Shown: positions 21,061-32,206 of the stretch, piece after piece
Position numbering within the stretch: position 1 is the stretch's first letter
Layout of the letters: every line of letters begins with the position of its first letter
Source of the DNA: Torymus aiolomorphi
Lineage: Eukaryota > Arthropoda > Insecta > Hymenoptera > Torymidae
Reading direction: 5' to 3'
Assembly (NCBI GenBank): GCA_036365515.1
Contig: CM070877.1
Location: forward strand, 66,848,522-66,912,521
Length of the DNA stretch: 64,000 nt
Translations under genes and position numbers: made by a program
Notes under the pieces: model-generated
The model's database searches: none
Told to the model about the DNA's origin: nothing
What the model saw: the letters and a program-made list of their open reading frames with translations, nothing else

Positions 21061-22147
21061 TTATCCTGTGACTCTCACACAGATATACTATGAAGTTGTT
21101 TAAATAAAATCAATGATCTTCATGATTTAACCATTTTTTAAAAACTTCAATGTACACTAATGGTAGTTCGAGAATTTGAATTGAAGAAATACTCTGATCA
21201 ATCAATGGAAAATGCAGAATTCAATTTTTTATCTCTCCGAAAAATTTCACTGAATATAATTTTGCCAAAATAGAATTATCATGATTCAAATTGATTTTTA
21301 TTTCCAATAATATCATTATTATATTTTATTTGATGATTCTGCTCAGAAAATAATACGAAGTCCAAAATTGCGATATAAACATATGAAATGAGCCTTACGC
21401 GCCTAACTAATGTGAATGAAGTATTTTCCTATCAATGTCTTCCTACGTTTATTACTAATTTTATTAATGCTAAATTAATATGACTCAAAAATTGACTAAT
21501 TATTAATTTTTAATTTCTCAATTTCGCAATGTGTTTCTTTAAATTTCCTGTCCATTATATCGTCCATAAAGTCGAATGTTTTTAGAGTTTTATTTTCTAA
21601 TACTCTACAGGCTTTTTTGCAGCTCAGCATCAATTACACTATTATTTACGGCATTCGCGGCAATTCCAATTTCATGTTTTATATCATGTAACCGATCTCC
21701 ATCTGCGTCTAATCTACGCAAAATTCGGTCCTGTCAGCGGCTAATCTTCTTTATTTCGCGCACAAGGAGATTCCACGAGTGGTTACGCTCCTGCATATTC
21801 TCTTGGACATATTTTACTAGCACCGTCCTCTCTATCCACGCGTGTACTGGCATATGCAGCATTCCTGAAGGGATTAACGCATTAACGTCAAATGTACACC
21901 TTTGCACATGCATACATTAGACGCCCTTAAAAAGAATCAAATCGGTTTGAAGAAAATCTGCAAACTACGTTTTCCGATAAATTTTGGTGAGTACTCCCAG
22001 AATCCGAGGTGCAAAAGTTGAAAAAAAACTTTCTTTATTATTATTTTTGCGATTATAAGGAAAAAAATGTAAAATTTTTGCGATTATTTTTTGACAAAAC
22101 CAAAATTTTAACAGGGAATCCTTTAAGCGGTAGGTCTGAATCCTACA
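21061..22147. other. AT-rich leader/flank region
   Basis: Apart from the broken ORF at 21913-21605 there is no coding signal. The stretch 21061-21570 may be the untranslated leader or LTR of gypsy element 1, but no second LTR copy is in the window to confirm this. Confidence 0.4.
21605..21913 (-). pseudogene. Unrecognised broken ORF
   Basis: From ATG 21913 the frame is open for about 100 codons apart from a TGA at 21736-21738. The product starts MHVQRCTFDVNALIPSGM and is followed by a charged, probably coiled-coil region (YVQENMQERNHSWNLL). It lies upstream of the gypsy Gag on the same strand and might be retroelement-derived. I do not recognise the family. Confidence 0.3.
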
Positions 22148-24066
22148 GAAATCGTGTACAAACTATTTTTTTTTTAAAACCATACTCCAATGAGCATTAA
22201 AAATCAATACGGCGGATCCAATATAGCGACCGGAAGTCGAAAAAAGTAATGAATTATTGATTAATTTTTTACTCGAAAAGGATTAGCTTTACAAAAAAAT
22301 TTTATAGAATAAAAAGTGCTTAAAATTATCCAAGGAACATTTGTGAATTTTCGTAGGATTGTTTGGGCCATTTTTGGTTTTTTGGATTCGGCCATTTTTT
22401 AAAAAAATCCAAAAATAGCTTAAAAAATTCAGAAAAAATTTACACATGTTCTTTGGATAATTCTAAGAAATTTTTGTGGTTGAACTGAATATAGCGGATT
22501 CAATATGGCGACCGGAAGTCGAAAAAAGTAATGAATCATTGATTAATTTTTTACGCGAAAAGGATTAGCTTTACAAAAAAATTTTATAGAACAAAAAGTG
22601 CTTAGAATTATCCAAAGAATATGTTGATACACGCCTAACTAATAATAATAATTATTATTATTAAATTGTAAAGACTCTTCGCGCCGGTTTGCAATACAAA
22701 CTATAAGGCGCGACAGATTCGAATTTGAATCTCCCGCCTCGCGCGCGGCGCCGGCGAGAGTCTAGTTCGCGCGCTGCCGCTATGCGGCGCGACCTCTCTC
22801 TGCGCAGTTCCCGCAGTTAATCCGGCAGCTCGCGGGGATATAGGCGCTCACGGCCGCAGCTCCAACGGGCTTTTTTTCACTCGGACATCTTCCTCGCGTT
22901 GATGGTCTAGGTACCCTTGCCAGTTTATTGAGTTGAATAAAGTTTCACTTTTGATAGTTAAATAAATAATTGTTTTATTTAACGTACCCACGAGGTGCAA
23001 GGTCTTTGCCTTGCCTCGTTTTTGGTGACGGGATCACTTCTGATCCCCCGACTCCTTTTCCTTCCCAATTACCATATCTGGGTGGTGTGGCCGACACTAA
23101 GTTGGGCGGGCTTTCTTTCGTCTAGACTCAACCCTGAGTGGACGTGGAGGGGTCCGTGCGGTGTCCGCTCTCCACGCTACGTAGAAGCTACTTCGGTGGA
23201 TAACGGTCCCAGCGACCGGCAACGGGGGACTTCGCCTCTGCGGGCGCTCTCTGCTCTGCGCTCTCAGCTGTGACAGCCTCAACGACCTTCGTCGCTCTAG
23301 GAGAGCACACCTCCAGCGAGTACGACGGGGGGACGTAGCGACTCAGACCACCAGACGCCTGTGGGCGGGTCTGTGAAGCGCTCCCTCCTGCGTGCAAGCT
23401 CTGCTTGCCCTCTGCTCACCGATCGGCGTTTGAGCGACCTTGCTCCGCCGACCTACCTGCGAGTTCGACGATGGACTCGTCTTATCCCCGCTCAAGGAGA
23501 GCCGCTCCGAGCGAGCAAGCACTGCTTCGCACCTCTTCTTCGACCGGCGTGGAAGCGCTCATCGCTCCGCCGGTCCCCGTACACACTCTCTTAGTGTCGA
23601 TGATGGATTCACCGAATCAACGCGTCTGTACTTTAAGTACAGCTCGACCCGCGCTCTATAGCGCCTCCTTGCGCTTTGAGCAGCCCTTGATGTAAGGCAA
23701 GCTCACAGTTGGCGTTCCGCCGACCTCCGTGCTCTGTTCTGCTCTTTTACCCGAGCAAACACACCTGCATCAATGTGTGAATTTTCGCAGGATTGTTTAC
23801 GCCATTTTTGGTTTTTTGGATTTGGCCATTTTTTTAAAATATCCAAAAATAGTCCAAAAAATTCAGAAAAAATTTCGCATGTTCCTTGGATAATTTTAAT
23901 CACTTCTTGTTCTATAAAATTTTTTTGTAAAGCTAATCCTTTTCGAGTAAAAAATGAATCAATAATTCATTACTTTTTTCGATTTCCGGTCACCATATTG
24001 GATCCGCCATATTGATTTTTAATGCTCATTGGAGCATGGTTTTCAAGAAAAAATAGTTTGTGCACG
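22148..24066. mobile_element. Foldback element holding a GC-rich LTR fragment
   Basis: Inverted arms start GTACAAACTATTTTTT at about 22148 and end with the inverse at about 24066. The left arm (to about 22630) has two direct copies of a 130-base block (CCGGAAGTCGAAAAAAGTAATGAAT...). The right arm is 23768-24066. Between them lies GC-rich DNA of different composition. Confidence 0.65.
22670..23765 (+). mobile_element. GC-rich LTR and leader fragment
   Basis: The GC-rich block has an AATAAA signal at about 22935, then a short AT-rich end and TTTGGTGACGGGATC at about 23020, which resembles the start of an insect LTR-element leader after the LTR. The following 700 bases are GC-rich with repeated CTCCGCCGACC-like motifs and several overlapping open frames, none recognised. 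The identity of the element is unknown. Confidence 0.4.
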
Positions 24067-24212
24067 AATAAACGCAGAGGAGTAGCTTGCCTTCCCAGCA
24101 AGACATCGGCGAACGGGGCTGCCTACACCGATACAACGACCTACTCCAATGCTACGACAGCCCCCGATTGAAGAAAGGCCGCCGCCATCTACTACCCTGC
24201 TGTCGCGCTGAA

Positions 24213-25378
24213 CCAGTCTCGGTGGCGCCTGGGGAGAGGGTGAATCACAGAGCCAGCCAATAGAATTGGCTGACTCTGAGATACGGTGCGACATAAGAGG
24301 ACGGTCTATGCCGGGATCGTTGGAAGAATTAAACTGCACAACGGGCGGTGGACTTCGAGATGTCGGCCAAGTAGTGCGCCGATGGGGATTCAAGTTCACC
24401 GGCGATCCTGGTGAGAGCATCGACACCTTCCTGGAGTGAGTCGAGGAAAATTGGGAACTCGCCCAACTTACGGAAAGGGAGATACTGAGTGCCCTTCCGG
24501 AGCTATTCTTCGGTGTAGCCGGTACCTGGGTGCGATCCAACAGGATGAGCTGGATTACTTGGGAGAAATTCTGTCGCCGGATACGGCGATGGTGCGGCAT
24601 GACAGATCGTGTGCAACAACGGCTGGCGCACGAGGTTGCTTTGAGGACGCAAGGACCAGAAGGCTCTGGGCGCGTCTACGTTACGTGCCTCGAAGCGATG
24701 ATGCGGAAGATGGAGCCACTGCAGACGCTCGACTTTAAGCTGGGGGCGCTACACCGAAACAAGCCGTGACTGCAGCAGCTTATTCGGTGGAGCGATTTCG
24801 AGGTTGTCGAGACATTGCTCGTCCTAGCAATGGAGGCGGAGCTTGTAGTAGACGCGGAGAAATCCTTCAAGCCTCCGCCGCCGGAGTCCTGTGTGTACGC
24901 ACAGTGGGCGTATAAACCCCGCAAACCGGGTCCATCCAAGGTGACAGTCGCGGCGGTAGAGACGAAGCTACCGCCGACCCCGCTGCCACAGAAAACACCG
25001 ACGATAGACGAAACGATAGAGCGGTTCACGAAGGTGATTTTGGATGTGATACAACGGATTTAACTGATGCAACCGCCATCGGTCATGCCGCCTTCTCCAC
25101 CGGCAACCCTTTCGACCCGGAAGCGGGATGGAGAGAAAAGGGAACCTCGGAGAAAGAGTAGCTCCAAGCGATCTGGCAAGCGAGCGACGAATCAAAGTGG
25201 AAAGTCTAATTCCAGTAGCCATTCGAGCGAAGAGGATCATGCGAAGCGACCGCCTAGGAAGACGGGCGACTCGAGCGCACTTACGCCGGGAGCTTTTAAC
25301 TGTTATGGATGCGGCGCGCCCGGCGTAATTCGCCGAAACTGCCCGAAGTGTGCGGGAAACGTTCCGCAGGCGAAGTAA
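24213..25378 (+). pseudogene. Ty3/gypsy element 2: Gag
   Basis: One frame, open from about 24213 with a possible ATG at 24308, encodes a Gag-like protein interrupted by stops at about 24437, 24767 and 25061. It contains RRWGFKFTGDPGESIDTFLE, the usual opening of the capsid domain, WVRSNRMSWITWEKFCRR, a Ser/Lys-rich linker, and a knuckle CYGCGAPGVIRRNC in which the His of CCHC is replaced by Arg. GC-rich codon use contrasts with the AT-rich surroundings. Confidence 0.75.
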
Positions 25379-25399
25379 GCGGGGTATCCGCTTCGTCTG

Positions 25400-28300
25400 C
25401 CGAAGTCCCCGCACCAACTCCGAATGCTGCAGCCGAGCAGACAACGGCTGAGCCGGCCTCCGAGGACGATCAGCAATCGAGGTGGTGGCTTCGGGTCGCG
25501 ATAGAGAATTACAAACTCCTCACCCTCTACAATACTGGAGCTCCGCGCACCGTAATGGGGGCGGTGGGACTGCAGCTCGACTCCGCAGGTTAGGTCGGCC
25601 AGTGATGCCGAGCTACGGCCGCCGCGCGAAAGTCGTCGGAGGACAAACGCCGACTATCGCCGGCTACGTCGAGCTACCTTTCGAAGTAGCCGGCGTCAAA
25701 CGAGACATCAGGGTAGCGGTGCTTCCGGATGACAAAGTGGATTTTTACCTAGGCGCAAACTTTGCCAGAGCCTTTGGCACGATCCACGACCCCATCAACA
25801 ATCAGTTGATCGGGGTGTGGCGGATAAGCGCGTTGGCTTGGAAGTTGCGGGGGTCTCATTCGTTGAGGCACTTGAGGTATCGTCGATCGGCCTCGAGGAC
25901 GTCTCGAAAGGACAGCGCCAAGAGATGGCAGAGATGGTCGGCCGAATTCTCGGCGGAGAAGACAAAGCTCTCGGCCGCTCGACGTGGTTGAGCCACCACA
26001 TTGATGTAGGGAGTGCACGCCCCGTGAAACAACGATATTACCCGGTGTTCAAGAAGCTCGAAGAGGATATGCACCGTCAGGTGATCGAGATGCTCGAAAC
26101 CGGGGCAATCGAGCCGTTCACGAGCCCGTGGTCGAGCCCCGTCGTTATGATACGGAAGAGTAACGACAAATATCGCTTCTGCATCGACTTCCGGAAATTA
26201 AATACCGTATCGAAAGTAGATGCCTATCCCTTGCCGTATATGGACGCGATAATGCCCAAATTGAAGAGCGCTAAATATATATCGACGCTTGACCTCAGTT
26301 CGGCGTACCACCAAATTCCGCTGACACCGGAATCAAAGTAATTGACGGCGTTCACAGTACCCAGATTGGGCCTATGTGAGTTCACGAGGATGCCGTACGG
26401 TCTGTCCCAGGCCGGTGCGACGTTTCAACGGCTAGTCGACAAAGTCATCGGCTCCGAGCTCAAACCGTATGCCTTCTCGTACCTCGATGACAGAATCATC
26501 GCGACGAAGGCGTGTAAGGAGCACCTGAAATGGCCCGAGCACGTACTGAAGTGCATCAAGGAGGCCGGGTTAACGACCAACCGCGAGAAGAGTGTGTTTG
26601 GTAAGACTAAGGTCAAATACCTCGGGATGCTCGTCAACCGGGATGGATTCCGGCGGGATCCTGATAAAATCAAGCCGATGATAAACTTTCCGGTACCAAA
26701 GAACTTGAAGCAACTGCGCCGCATCATGGAAATGTTTTCTTGGTACCGAAAGTTCTTGAAAGACTTTGCTACGATAGCCGAGCCGCTCACGGCGCTAACG
26801 AAGAAGGATCGGCGATATGAATGGGGCGACGCGCAACAAGAGGTTTTTGAGAAGATAAAAACCCTAGTGTCTTCGGCCCCTGTCCTCGCCCGGCCCTCGT
26901 TCGATGCTCAGTTTGTCGTGCAGTCGGACGCGAGCGACACTGGCATCGGCGCGGTGCTGCTACAGATAATTTACGGACAGGAGCGAGTATTAAAATTCGC
27001 CAGCCGAGCACTGTCGCCAGCTGAGCGAAACTAAAGTGTCACGGAGCGCCAATGTCTAGCAGTGATCTGGGCAATCAAGAAGTTTCGCCCGTACATTGAA
27101 GAGTATCACTTCTTGGTTGTGACAGACCATAGCAGCTTGCGATGGCTGCACAGCTTGCATAGCCCGACAGGAACGCTAGCGAGGTGGACCTTCGAATTGC
27201 AGGGACATTCCTTCGATGTGGAGCATCGAAAAGGCGCGCTGAACCAAGTGCCCGATGCACTCTCGCGCATGTACGAGGAGAACGATGTCCTCGAAGTATG
27301 CGCGAGCACGTGGTCAGACGGTACCAAGGACAAGTGGTACCGGACCTGGCTGGATCAAGTGACTCGCGACCCCTCAACCCATCCAAGGTGGAAAGTGGTA
27401 GGAGGTTGACTATTTTGCTCTCTCGTGTACGAGATAGTAGAGGCGGCGGTCGCGGTCGACGAGGCATGGAAACTCGTCGTGCCACAAGAGCGTCGCCGCG
27501 AAGTATTGCGCGAATCGCACGATGACCCGACCGCCGGACACCAGGGACGAGAGAAAACGTACGAGTGCGCGGCCAGGTTATACTACTAGCCGAAAATATA
27601 TCACGCGGTGAAGAAGTACGTGAAGCATTTCCAAGTTTTCCAGCAGACAAAAGCGGAGCAAAGACCGCCAGCAGATCTGATGGGGCAACGAATTATCGAC
27701 GGGCCGTGGCAAGTTGTGGCGGGAGATATAACCGGCCCGTTCGTAAAGAGTAAACTCGGTCATAAGTATATCCTGGTTTTCCAAGATCTCTTCACTCGCT
27801 TGGTGGAGTGCGTACCCATATGTAAAGCGAATGCGAAGACTCTTTTGAAGGAATTCAAGGAGAGGGTGATTCTGCGATTCGGCGCTCCGGAGGTATTCTT
27901 GTCCGATAACGGCACGGAATTTAAGAATAGAGCTGTGGACGAATACCTCGCCGACGCGGCGTTCAACACTCAACTACTCCTCCGTATCACCCTCAGGCGA
28001 ACCCTGTGGAGCTGAAGAGGGTGAATCGAACGATGAAGGCACCATTAATCGCATTCGTTGAGGAATCTCATGCCGAGTGGGATCAGCAACTCCCGAAGCT
28101 GATGTTCTCGTTGAACAACTCCGTGCACGCGTCGACCGGCGTGAGCCCGACCGCACTCAATTACGGCAGACAGCCGCTTCCCCCCGCGATGGCTCGACGC
28201 AAGCAAGAGCGCGAGGCCATGGACGCGTGGGCGGAGCGCCTGCGAGACATGGACAGCCTGCCAAAAAGAGAGCTGCTGCGTAAGCTGCCGAGGAGCAACG

Positions 28301-28928
28301 GCGGCAAGCACCATACTATAACGCGCGACGACGAGAAGAATCCTACGAGGTAGGAGATCTCGTCATGAAGAGGAACACAGTCCTTTCTTCGGCAGCGCAA
28401 GGAATATCGGCGAAGTTAGTGCTGAAGTATGCCGGTCTGTTGCAGATTACCGAGATAACCGGCTCTGATACGGTGAGAGTCATCGACGAGAAGGGCACGA
28501 GCGAAGTAATCCTTCATGTCTTTCACCTCAAGCCATACAATGATGGAGACAGTGACGAAACGGGCGAAGAAGTAGACGACGTCGAGGATGCGCAACCACC
28601 AAGGGAAGAAATAAGTGTCCCGGTGACGAGCGATTCACCGGAGGTCGGTGGAGCGCCGCCGAGCGATGCGCGTCCGGTAGAAAAGCGTCCCCGGGGACGC
28701 CCGCGGAAAATGGTACGCGTCGTGAAACGAGCGGTCCCGAATAAAGCACGCGCGACGGCTAGTGCGACAGCCGAGTCAAGGAATCCCCGAGAACGACCGA
28801 AAGGCTCCATGAAGTGGCTAGAACCTAAACTAAATCGAGATATTTCCCTCCGATCGACTCGTACGCAAAGACCTGCGAAGGCGTCTAACAAGAGCAGGAG
28901 TTCGGGAGAGGATAACGACTCCGACTAA
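25400..28928 (+). pseudogene. Ty3/gypsy element 2: protease, RT, RNase H, integrase
   Basis: Domains run in the gypsy order. The protease (about 25480-25800) has LYNTGAPRTV, where the catalytic Asp is Asn. RT (about 25950-26620) has PVKQRYYPVFKK, FRKLNTVSK, STLDLSSAYHQI and YLDDRII. RNase H (26870-27300) has QSDASDTGIGAVLLQ and VTDHSSLRWL. Integrase (27422-28928) has its HHCC finger spoiled (CxxC lost, VFQQTKA), catalytic Asp in AGDITGP and LSDNGTEFKN, Glu in NPVELKRVNRT, and a basic tail. In-frame stops are at about 26340 and 27033, with frameshifts near 25600, 25815, 28000 and 28355. Clade not determined. Confidence 0.9.
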
Positions 28929-28960
28929 TGCACTTTTTCGCTCGGGTCTTTTTGTTACAG

Positions 28961-29662
28961 ATGATTGAGAAACTACTGGTGCCGAGCACCGAGGGCGGTG
29001 TCCTCGACGCCGAAGCGATGGTGCGCGGAGTTCTGCGCGCCATCTAGCAACTCGGGCGAGCTGAGTTCGCTCGCCCATCTTCGGTGGTGCTGAAGGCGCT
29101 GCCAGAGGCGGCCGGAGCCCCGGCGCTCCCTCCCCTACCAACGGCGGCGCCGATCCTACGTCGACCGAGGGAGGCCCTCGCCACCACCGCGGGAGAGGAC
29201 GCTCCCGCGATTGAGGACGGCCAGACTGACCAGATAGTCCAGACCGCCGAAGGCTGGGGACTTGTGGTCCTCGAGGCCAGGGCGCCGCCCGTGACCGAGC
29301 CCGTCTCGCATTCGCCGGTGATGGCCCGCTAGAGCTCATTGGAGCGCCTACTCGAGAAGGCGCGAACCACTAGCCGCCAGGCTTGGGTGGCGGAAGGAGA
29401 GGCGATCCAGGCCTGGAATCGGTTCCTCAGCGAGATCCTGTACGGGCGAGAACTGGCCGAGCCTTGGGCGATCCGCATTGAAGGCCTGCGGAAGGAGCGA
29501 GAGATGCTCTCCACAGCCCGGTGCGCTAGGAAGGAGCGCCACGAGTCCGAAAAGGCGGCGTCCCGAGTCCGGGATGAGATCCGGGCCGCTGAGCGGGACG
29601 CTTTGCTCGCGAGGAAGCGAGGTGAAGCGACCGAAGAACGACGGCGGGAGGCCGTCCGCTGA
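28961..29662 (+). pseudogene. Ty3/gypsy element 2: extra third ORF
   Basis: The ATG at 28961 directly follows TCTTTTTGTTACAG, which looks like a splice acceptor. The frame is open to 29662 except for TAG at about 29045 and 29330. The product starts MIEKLLVPSTEGGVLDAEAM, then an Ala/Pro-rich part, then a long Arg/Glu/Ala-rich probable coiled coil (AWNRFLSEILYGRELAEPWA, EKAASRVRDEIRAAERDALL). Position equals env, but no signal peptide or membrane segment was seen. After a frameshift a CYYCGQSG motif (about 29785) may belong to it. Function unknown. Confidence 0.55.
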
Positions 29663-30101
29663 GCCAGAGAGGCAACGATTGCCATGGTGCCGGCCGCGGC
29701 GCTGCAACGAGCCGTACCACCGACGTCCCAGCACCATCCACAGGATCCTCGGGGAGGCATCGGCGACAGGAGGGTCCCGTCGCCTTTGCTATTACTGCGG
29801 CCAATCGGGCGTGTCGACGGACGCCAAGTCCGAACGCCGCCCGATACGACAAGTCACGGCCGTGGTGCCACAATCGGGCGTAGCCACGGCCGAAATCCCC
29901 ACCTACTCGAGTGTAAGCCACCTATTCGGAGAGAATAAAGAGAGGGGTTAACACCACTATATTTTTTTTTGGATCCACCTATCTTATTATTTTACGCATG
30001 CACCCTACCCCTTTTCAGGCAACTGCGCGCTGCCGTTGAAGATTCTGAACGTGAGATAGCAGAGCGGACTTCCGGAAGGATAGTCCGCATCTGGACGGGG
30101 G

Positions 30102-30485
30102 GTGTAACGGCCGGTGCGTGTGCATATGCGTACGCAGGCATGTAGATGTGTGCGTGCGAGTATAAGAGGCTCGAACACGCAAACCGAAGCATGTAACATC
30201 TCTCAACTTTGCGCGAAGGGCAAGGCCGGGAGATGCTCGCGCGTGCCGAAGCGAGAATGAGTCGGCAGTATCGCTTCCCCTGTAGCCCGGGATAGCTGCT
30301 TTCTTCATGCGTCTGTTATTCCGTAGAGAATTACTCCGGTGAAGGAGAGGGAGAGAGAGTAGTGACGCGGTGAGTGCGAGTGAGAGAGCGGTGCCGAGCC
30401 GAGTGCGGCAGGGCACGAGAGAGAGAATGCTACCGTGCACCTGGGACGACCACGCAGAGAAGCGCCGAGGACTACAGTCGACTAC

Positions 30486-30521
<36 letters not shown>

Positions 30522-30830
30522 AGCGTGGCTGACTGCCATCCACGGTCAGAGCGAAGGGAGCAGAGGGAGAGTGAGAGAGAGAGGGAATTACAGCGTACAC
30601 GACAGTCAACGTCGCCCAGCTCGCCCTTCTCCAGCATTGCGGACTACGCGAGGTAAGTCCTGGCCAGGTGAACGCGCGCTCTTCCCGCGGACGACGTACG
30701 TCCGGAGGGCGAGTCGCGAACGTGCGAGGGAGGTTTACCCACGCGATTCCGAGCCGCTTTGGCGCGTAAGTGAGTGCTACCGCACATATGTGTATTCGCG
30801 CTAGCAGCCTGGTAAGTTAGATCATCTGTT
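30102..30830 (+). mobile_element. Probable 3' LTR of Ty3/gypsy element 2
   Basis: A purine-rich tract (GGACGGGGGG) is followed at 30102 by TGTAACGGCC, a usual start for insect gypsy LTRs, and by TATAAGAGGC at about 30161. The region is GC-rich with GA repeats (30488-30521). No matching 5' LTR was found, so the right edge is uncertain. Confidence 0.5.
30488..30521. repeat. (GA)n microsatellite
   Basis: Run of AG dinucleotides within the LTR-like region. Confidence 0.9.
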
Positions 30831-30950
30831 ATTGCTCTTGCTCTGTTTGGAGCGTTTTATTAATACTCCTTTAACTTCGAGGAGTGATTTATTATTAGGA
30901 AGGTGGTTCCACCGGCTCTCAAGCTCTTCGCCTAAGTGTCCATCAATTGC

Positions 30951-32182
30951 ATGGTGCCCTATAAGCCAGGAACTGCTTTTCCTTGGATGACGACTGACAT
31001 AACCTCAAACATGGCTGGCTCAGCGGTTGTCGACGAGACTGCGAATACCTGTCATCGTGACCACTTCGATGCACCTTGAGTAAGGCCATCACTCTCCAAC
31101 ATCAACACCAATTACACATTTCACCCCAGCACTGTACTCCTGGACGCACTAAAGCTGCAACGGGAATTTAAGCCAACTCCAACGGTTGATTTTGAATCTT
31201 AAGCCTGTATTGTGTTGGTAGCCAACGGAGGGACACCAACACAAACTAACAAACAAGTCACAACAGAAGCGACCTTTGTTACTGTGTATTGTGGGATGGC
31301 GAACAGGTGTGTCGTCTGCGAGGAGTACTCCAGTTAAATACGTGATTTATGCCGCCAATGCAACCAGCCCTGCCATTCCAAGTACGCTGGGAAAAAGAAG
31401 GATGGCGCATGCAACCTGTGCCGCAACACCGTGCATTCACCAACCTCGCAGAAATCCAAGCCGAAGCGTGTAACATCAAGTAAGCTGCTCACACCATTGT
31501 GCAGCGTAGCGGCGATCAAGACCCGTCAGAGCGCGATTACGTCATCGCAGCGTCACACGCCGAAGAAGTCTCGCGCAACTCCCCACCACCGGCCGCCCCT
31601 CCTTGCGTCGACGCCGGCTACAGCCACACGCACACGAAACAGTGTGCGGATATCCTCCATGCCGTTCTTTCAACGGTTCTTCCATCCATTGAGAGAAACG
31701 ACATCACGTTGATTCGCTCGCTTCGGTTTGAAAGGCAGGGAAATAATGGACCATTACAGTCGGCATCGGATAATCGTCGACAACCTTGGGTAGTCCGACC
31801 CTCTCGCAGCGAATTAGTAGTTAAGATTATGCGTGCAAAGAGTAAATTTACTGCACTTAATACAAAGCATATCCACGTATCGTCCCTTAATCAGGAAACG
31901 TGTAATAGCCTTATACAGAGTAGAATTTTTATTAATGAACTTTTGAATAGAGAATGTTTCTTACGTTTCAATAACCTCAAGAGAATTGCACGCGGTTTGG
32001 GTTTTAAATATATTTGGCATAGAGGCGGTCGGTTCCTGATTAAGAGGCGAGACGGACAGAAAACGCAAGACTTCACATCGGGAGCGGATCTGCATGCTCT
32101 TGCAGCGTCGTATGGCAGAAATGTTGGTGCGAGCGTCGTTACAATACCTAACCACAGTATGACTGTCGATTTAGATAATTGA
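30951..32182 (+). pseudogene. CR1-like LINE ORF1
   Basis: From 31296 (MANRCVVCEEYSS) the frame encodes a PHD-like zinc finger (CxxC...CRQCNQPCH...CNLC), the type found in CR1-group ORF1 proteins. A stop at about 31335 interrupts it. After a frameshift near 31500 the protein continues to 32182 with a C-terminal RNA-binding-type region (FKYIWHRGGRFLIKRRDGQ). The same frame is open upstream to ATG 30951 with two stops, so the ORF may have begun there. ORF1 proteins bind LINE RNA. Confidence 0.7.
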
Positions 32183-32206
32183 CTAGGCCAAGACAACTCG
32201 AGAGAG

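Noticed and set aside
23097..23695. Overlapping GC-rich ORFs on both strands
   Set aside because: High GC lowers stop frequency; frames conflict and none resembles Gag, Pao or other retroelement proteins.
24043..24600. 185-codon minus-strand ORF
   Set aside because: Antisense shadow of the Gag region of gypsy element 2.
30370..30804. 144-codon ORF rich in Arg and Glu
   Set aside because: Runs through a GA microsatellite and the LTR-like region; low-complexity product.
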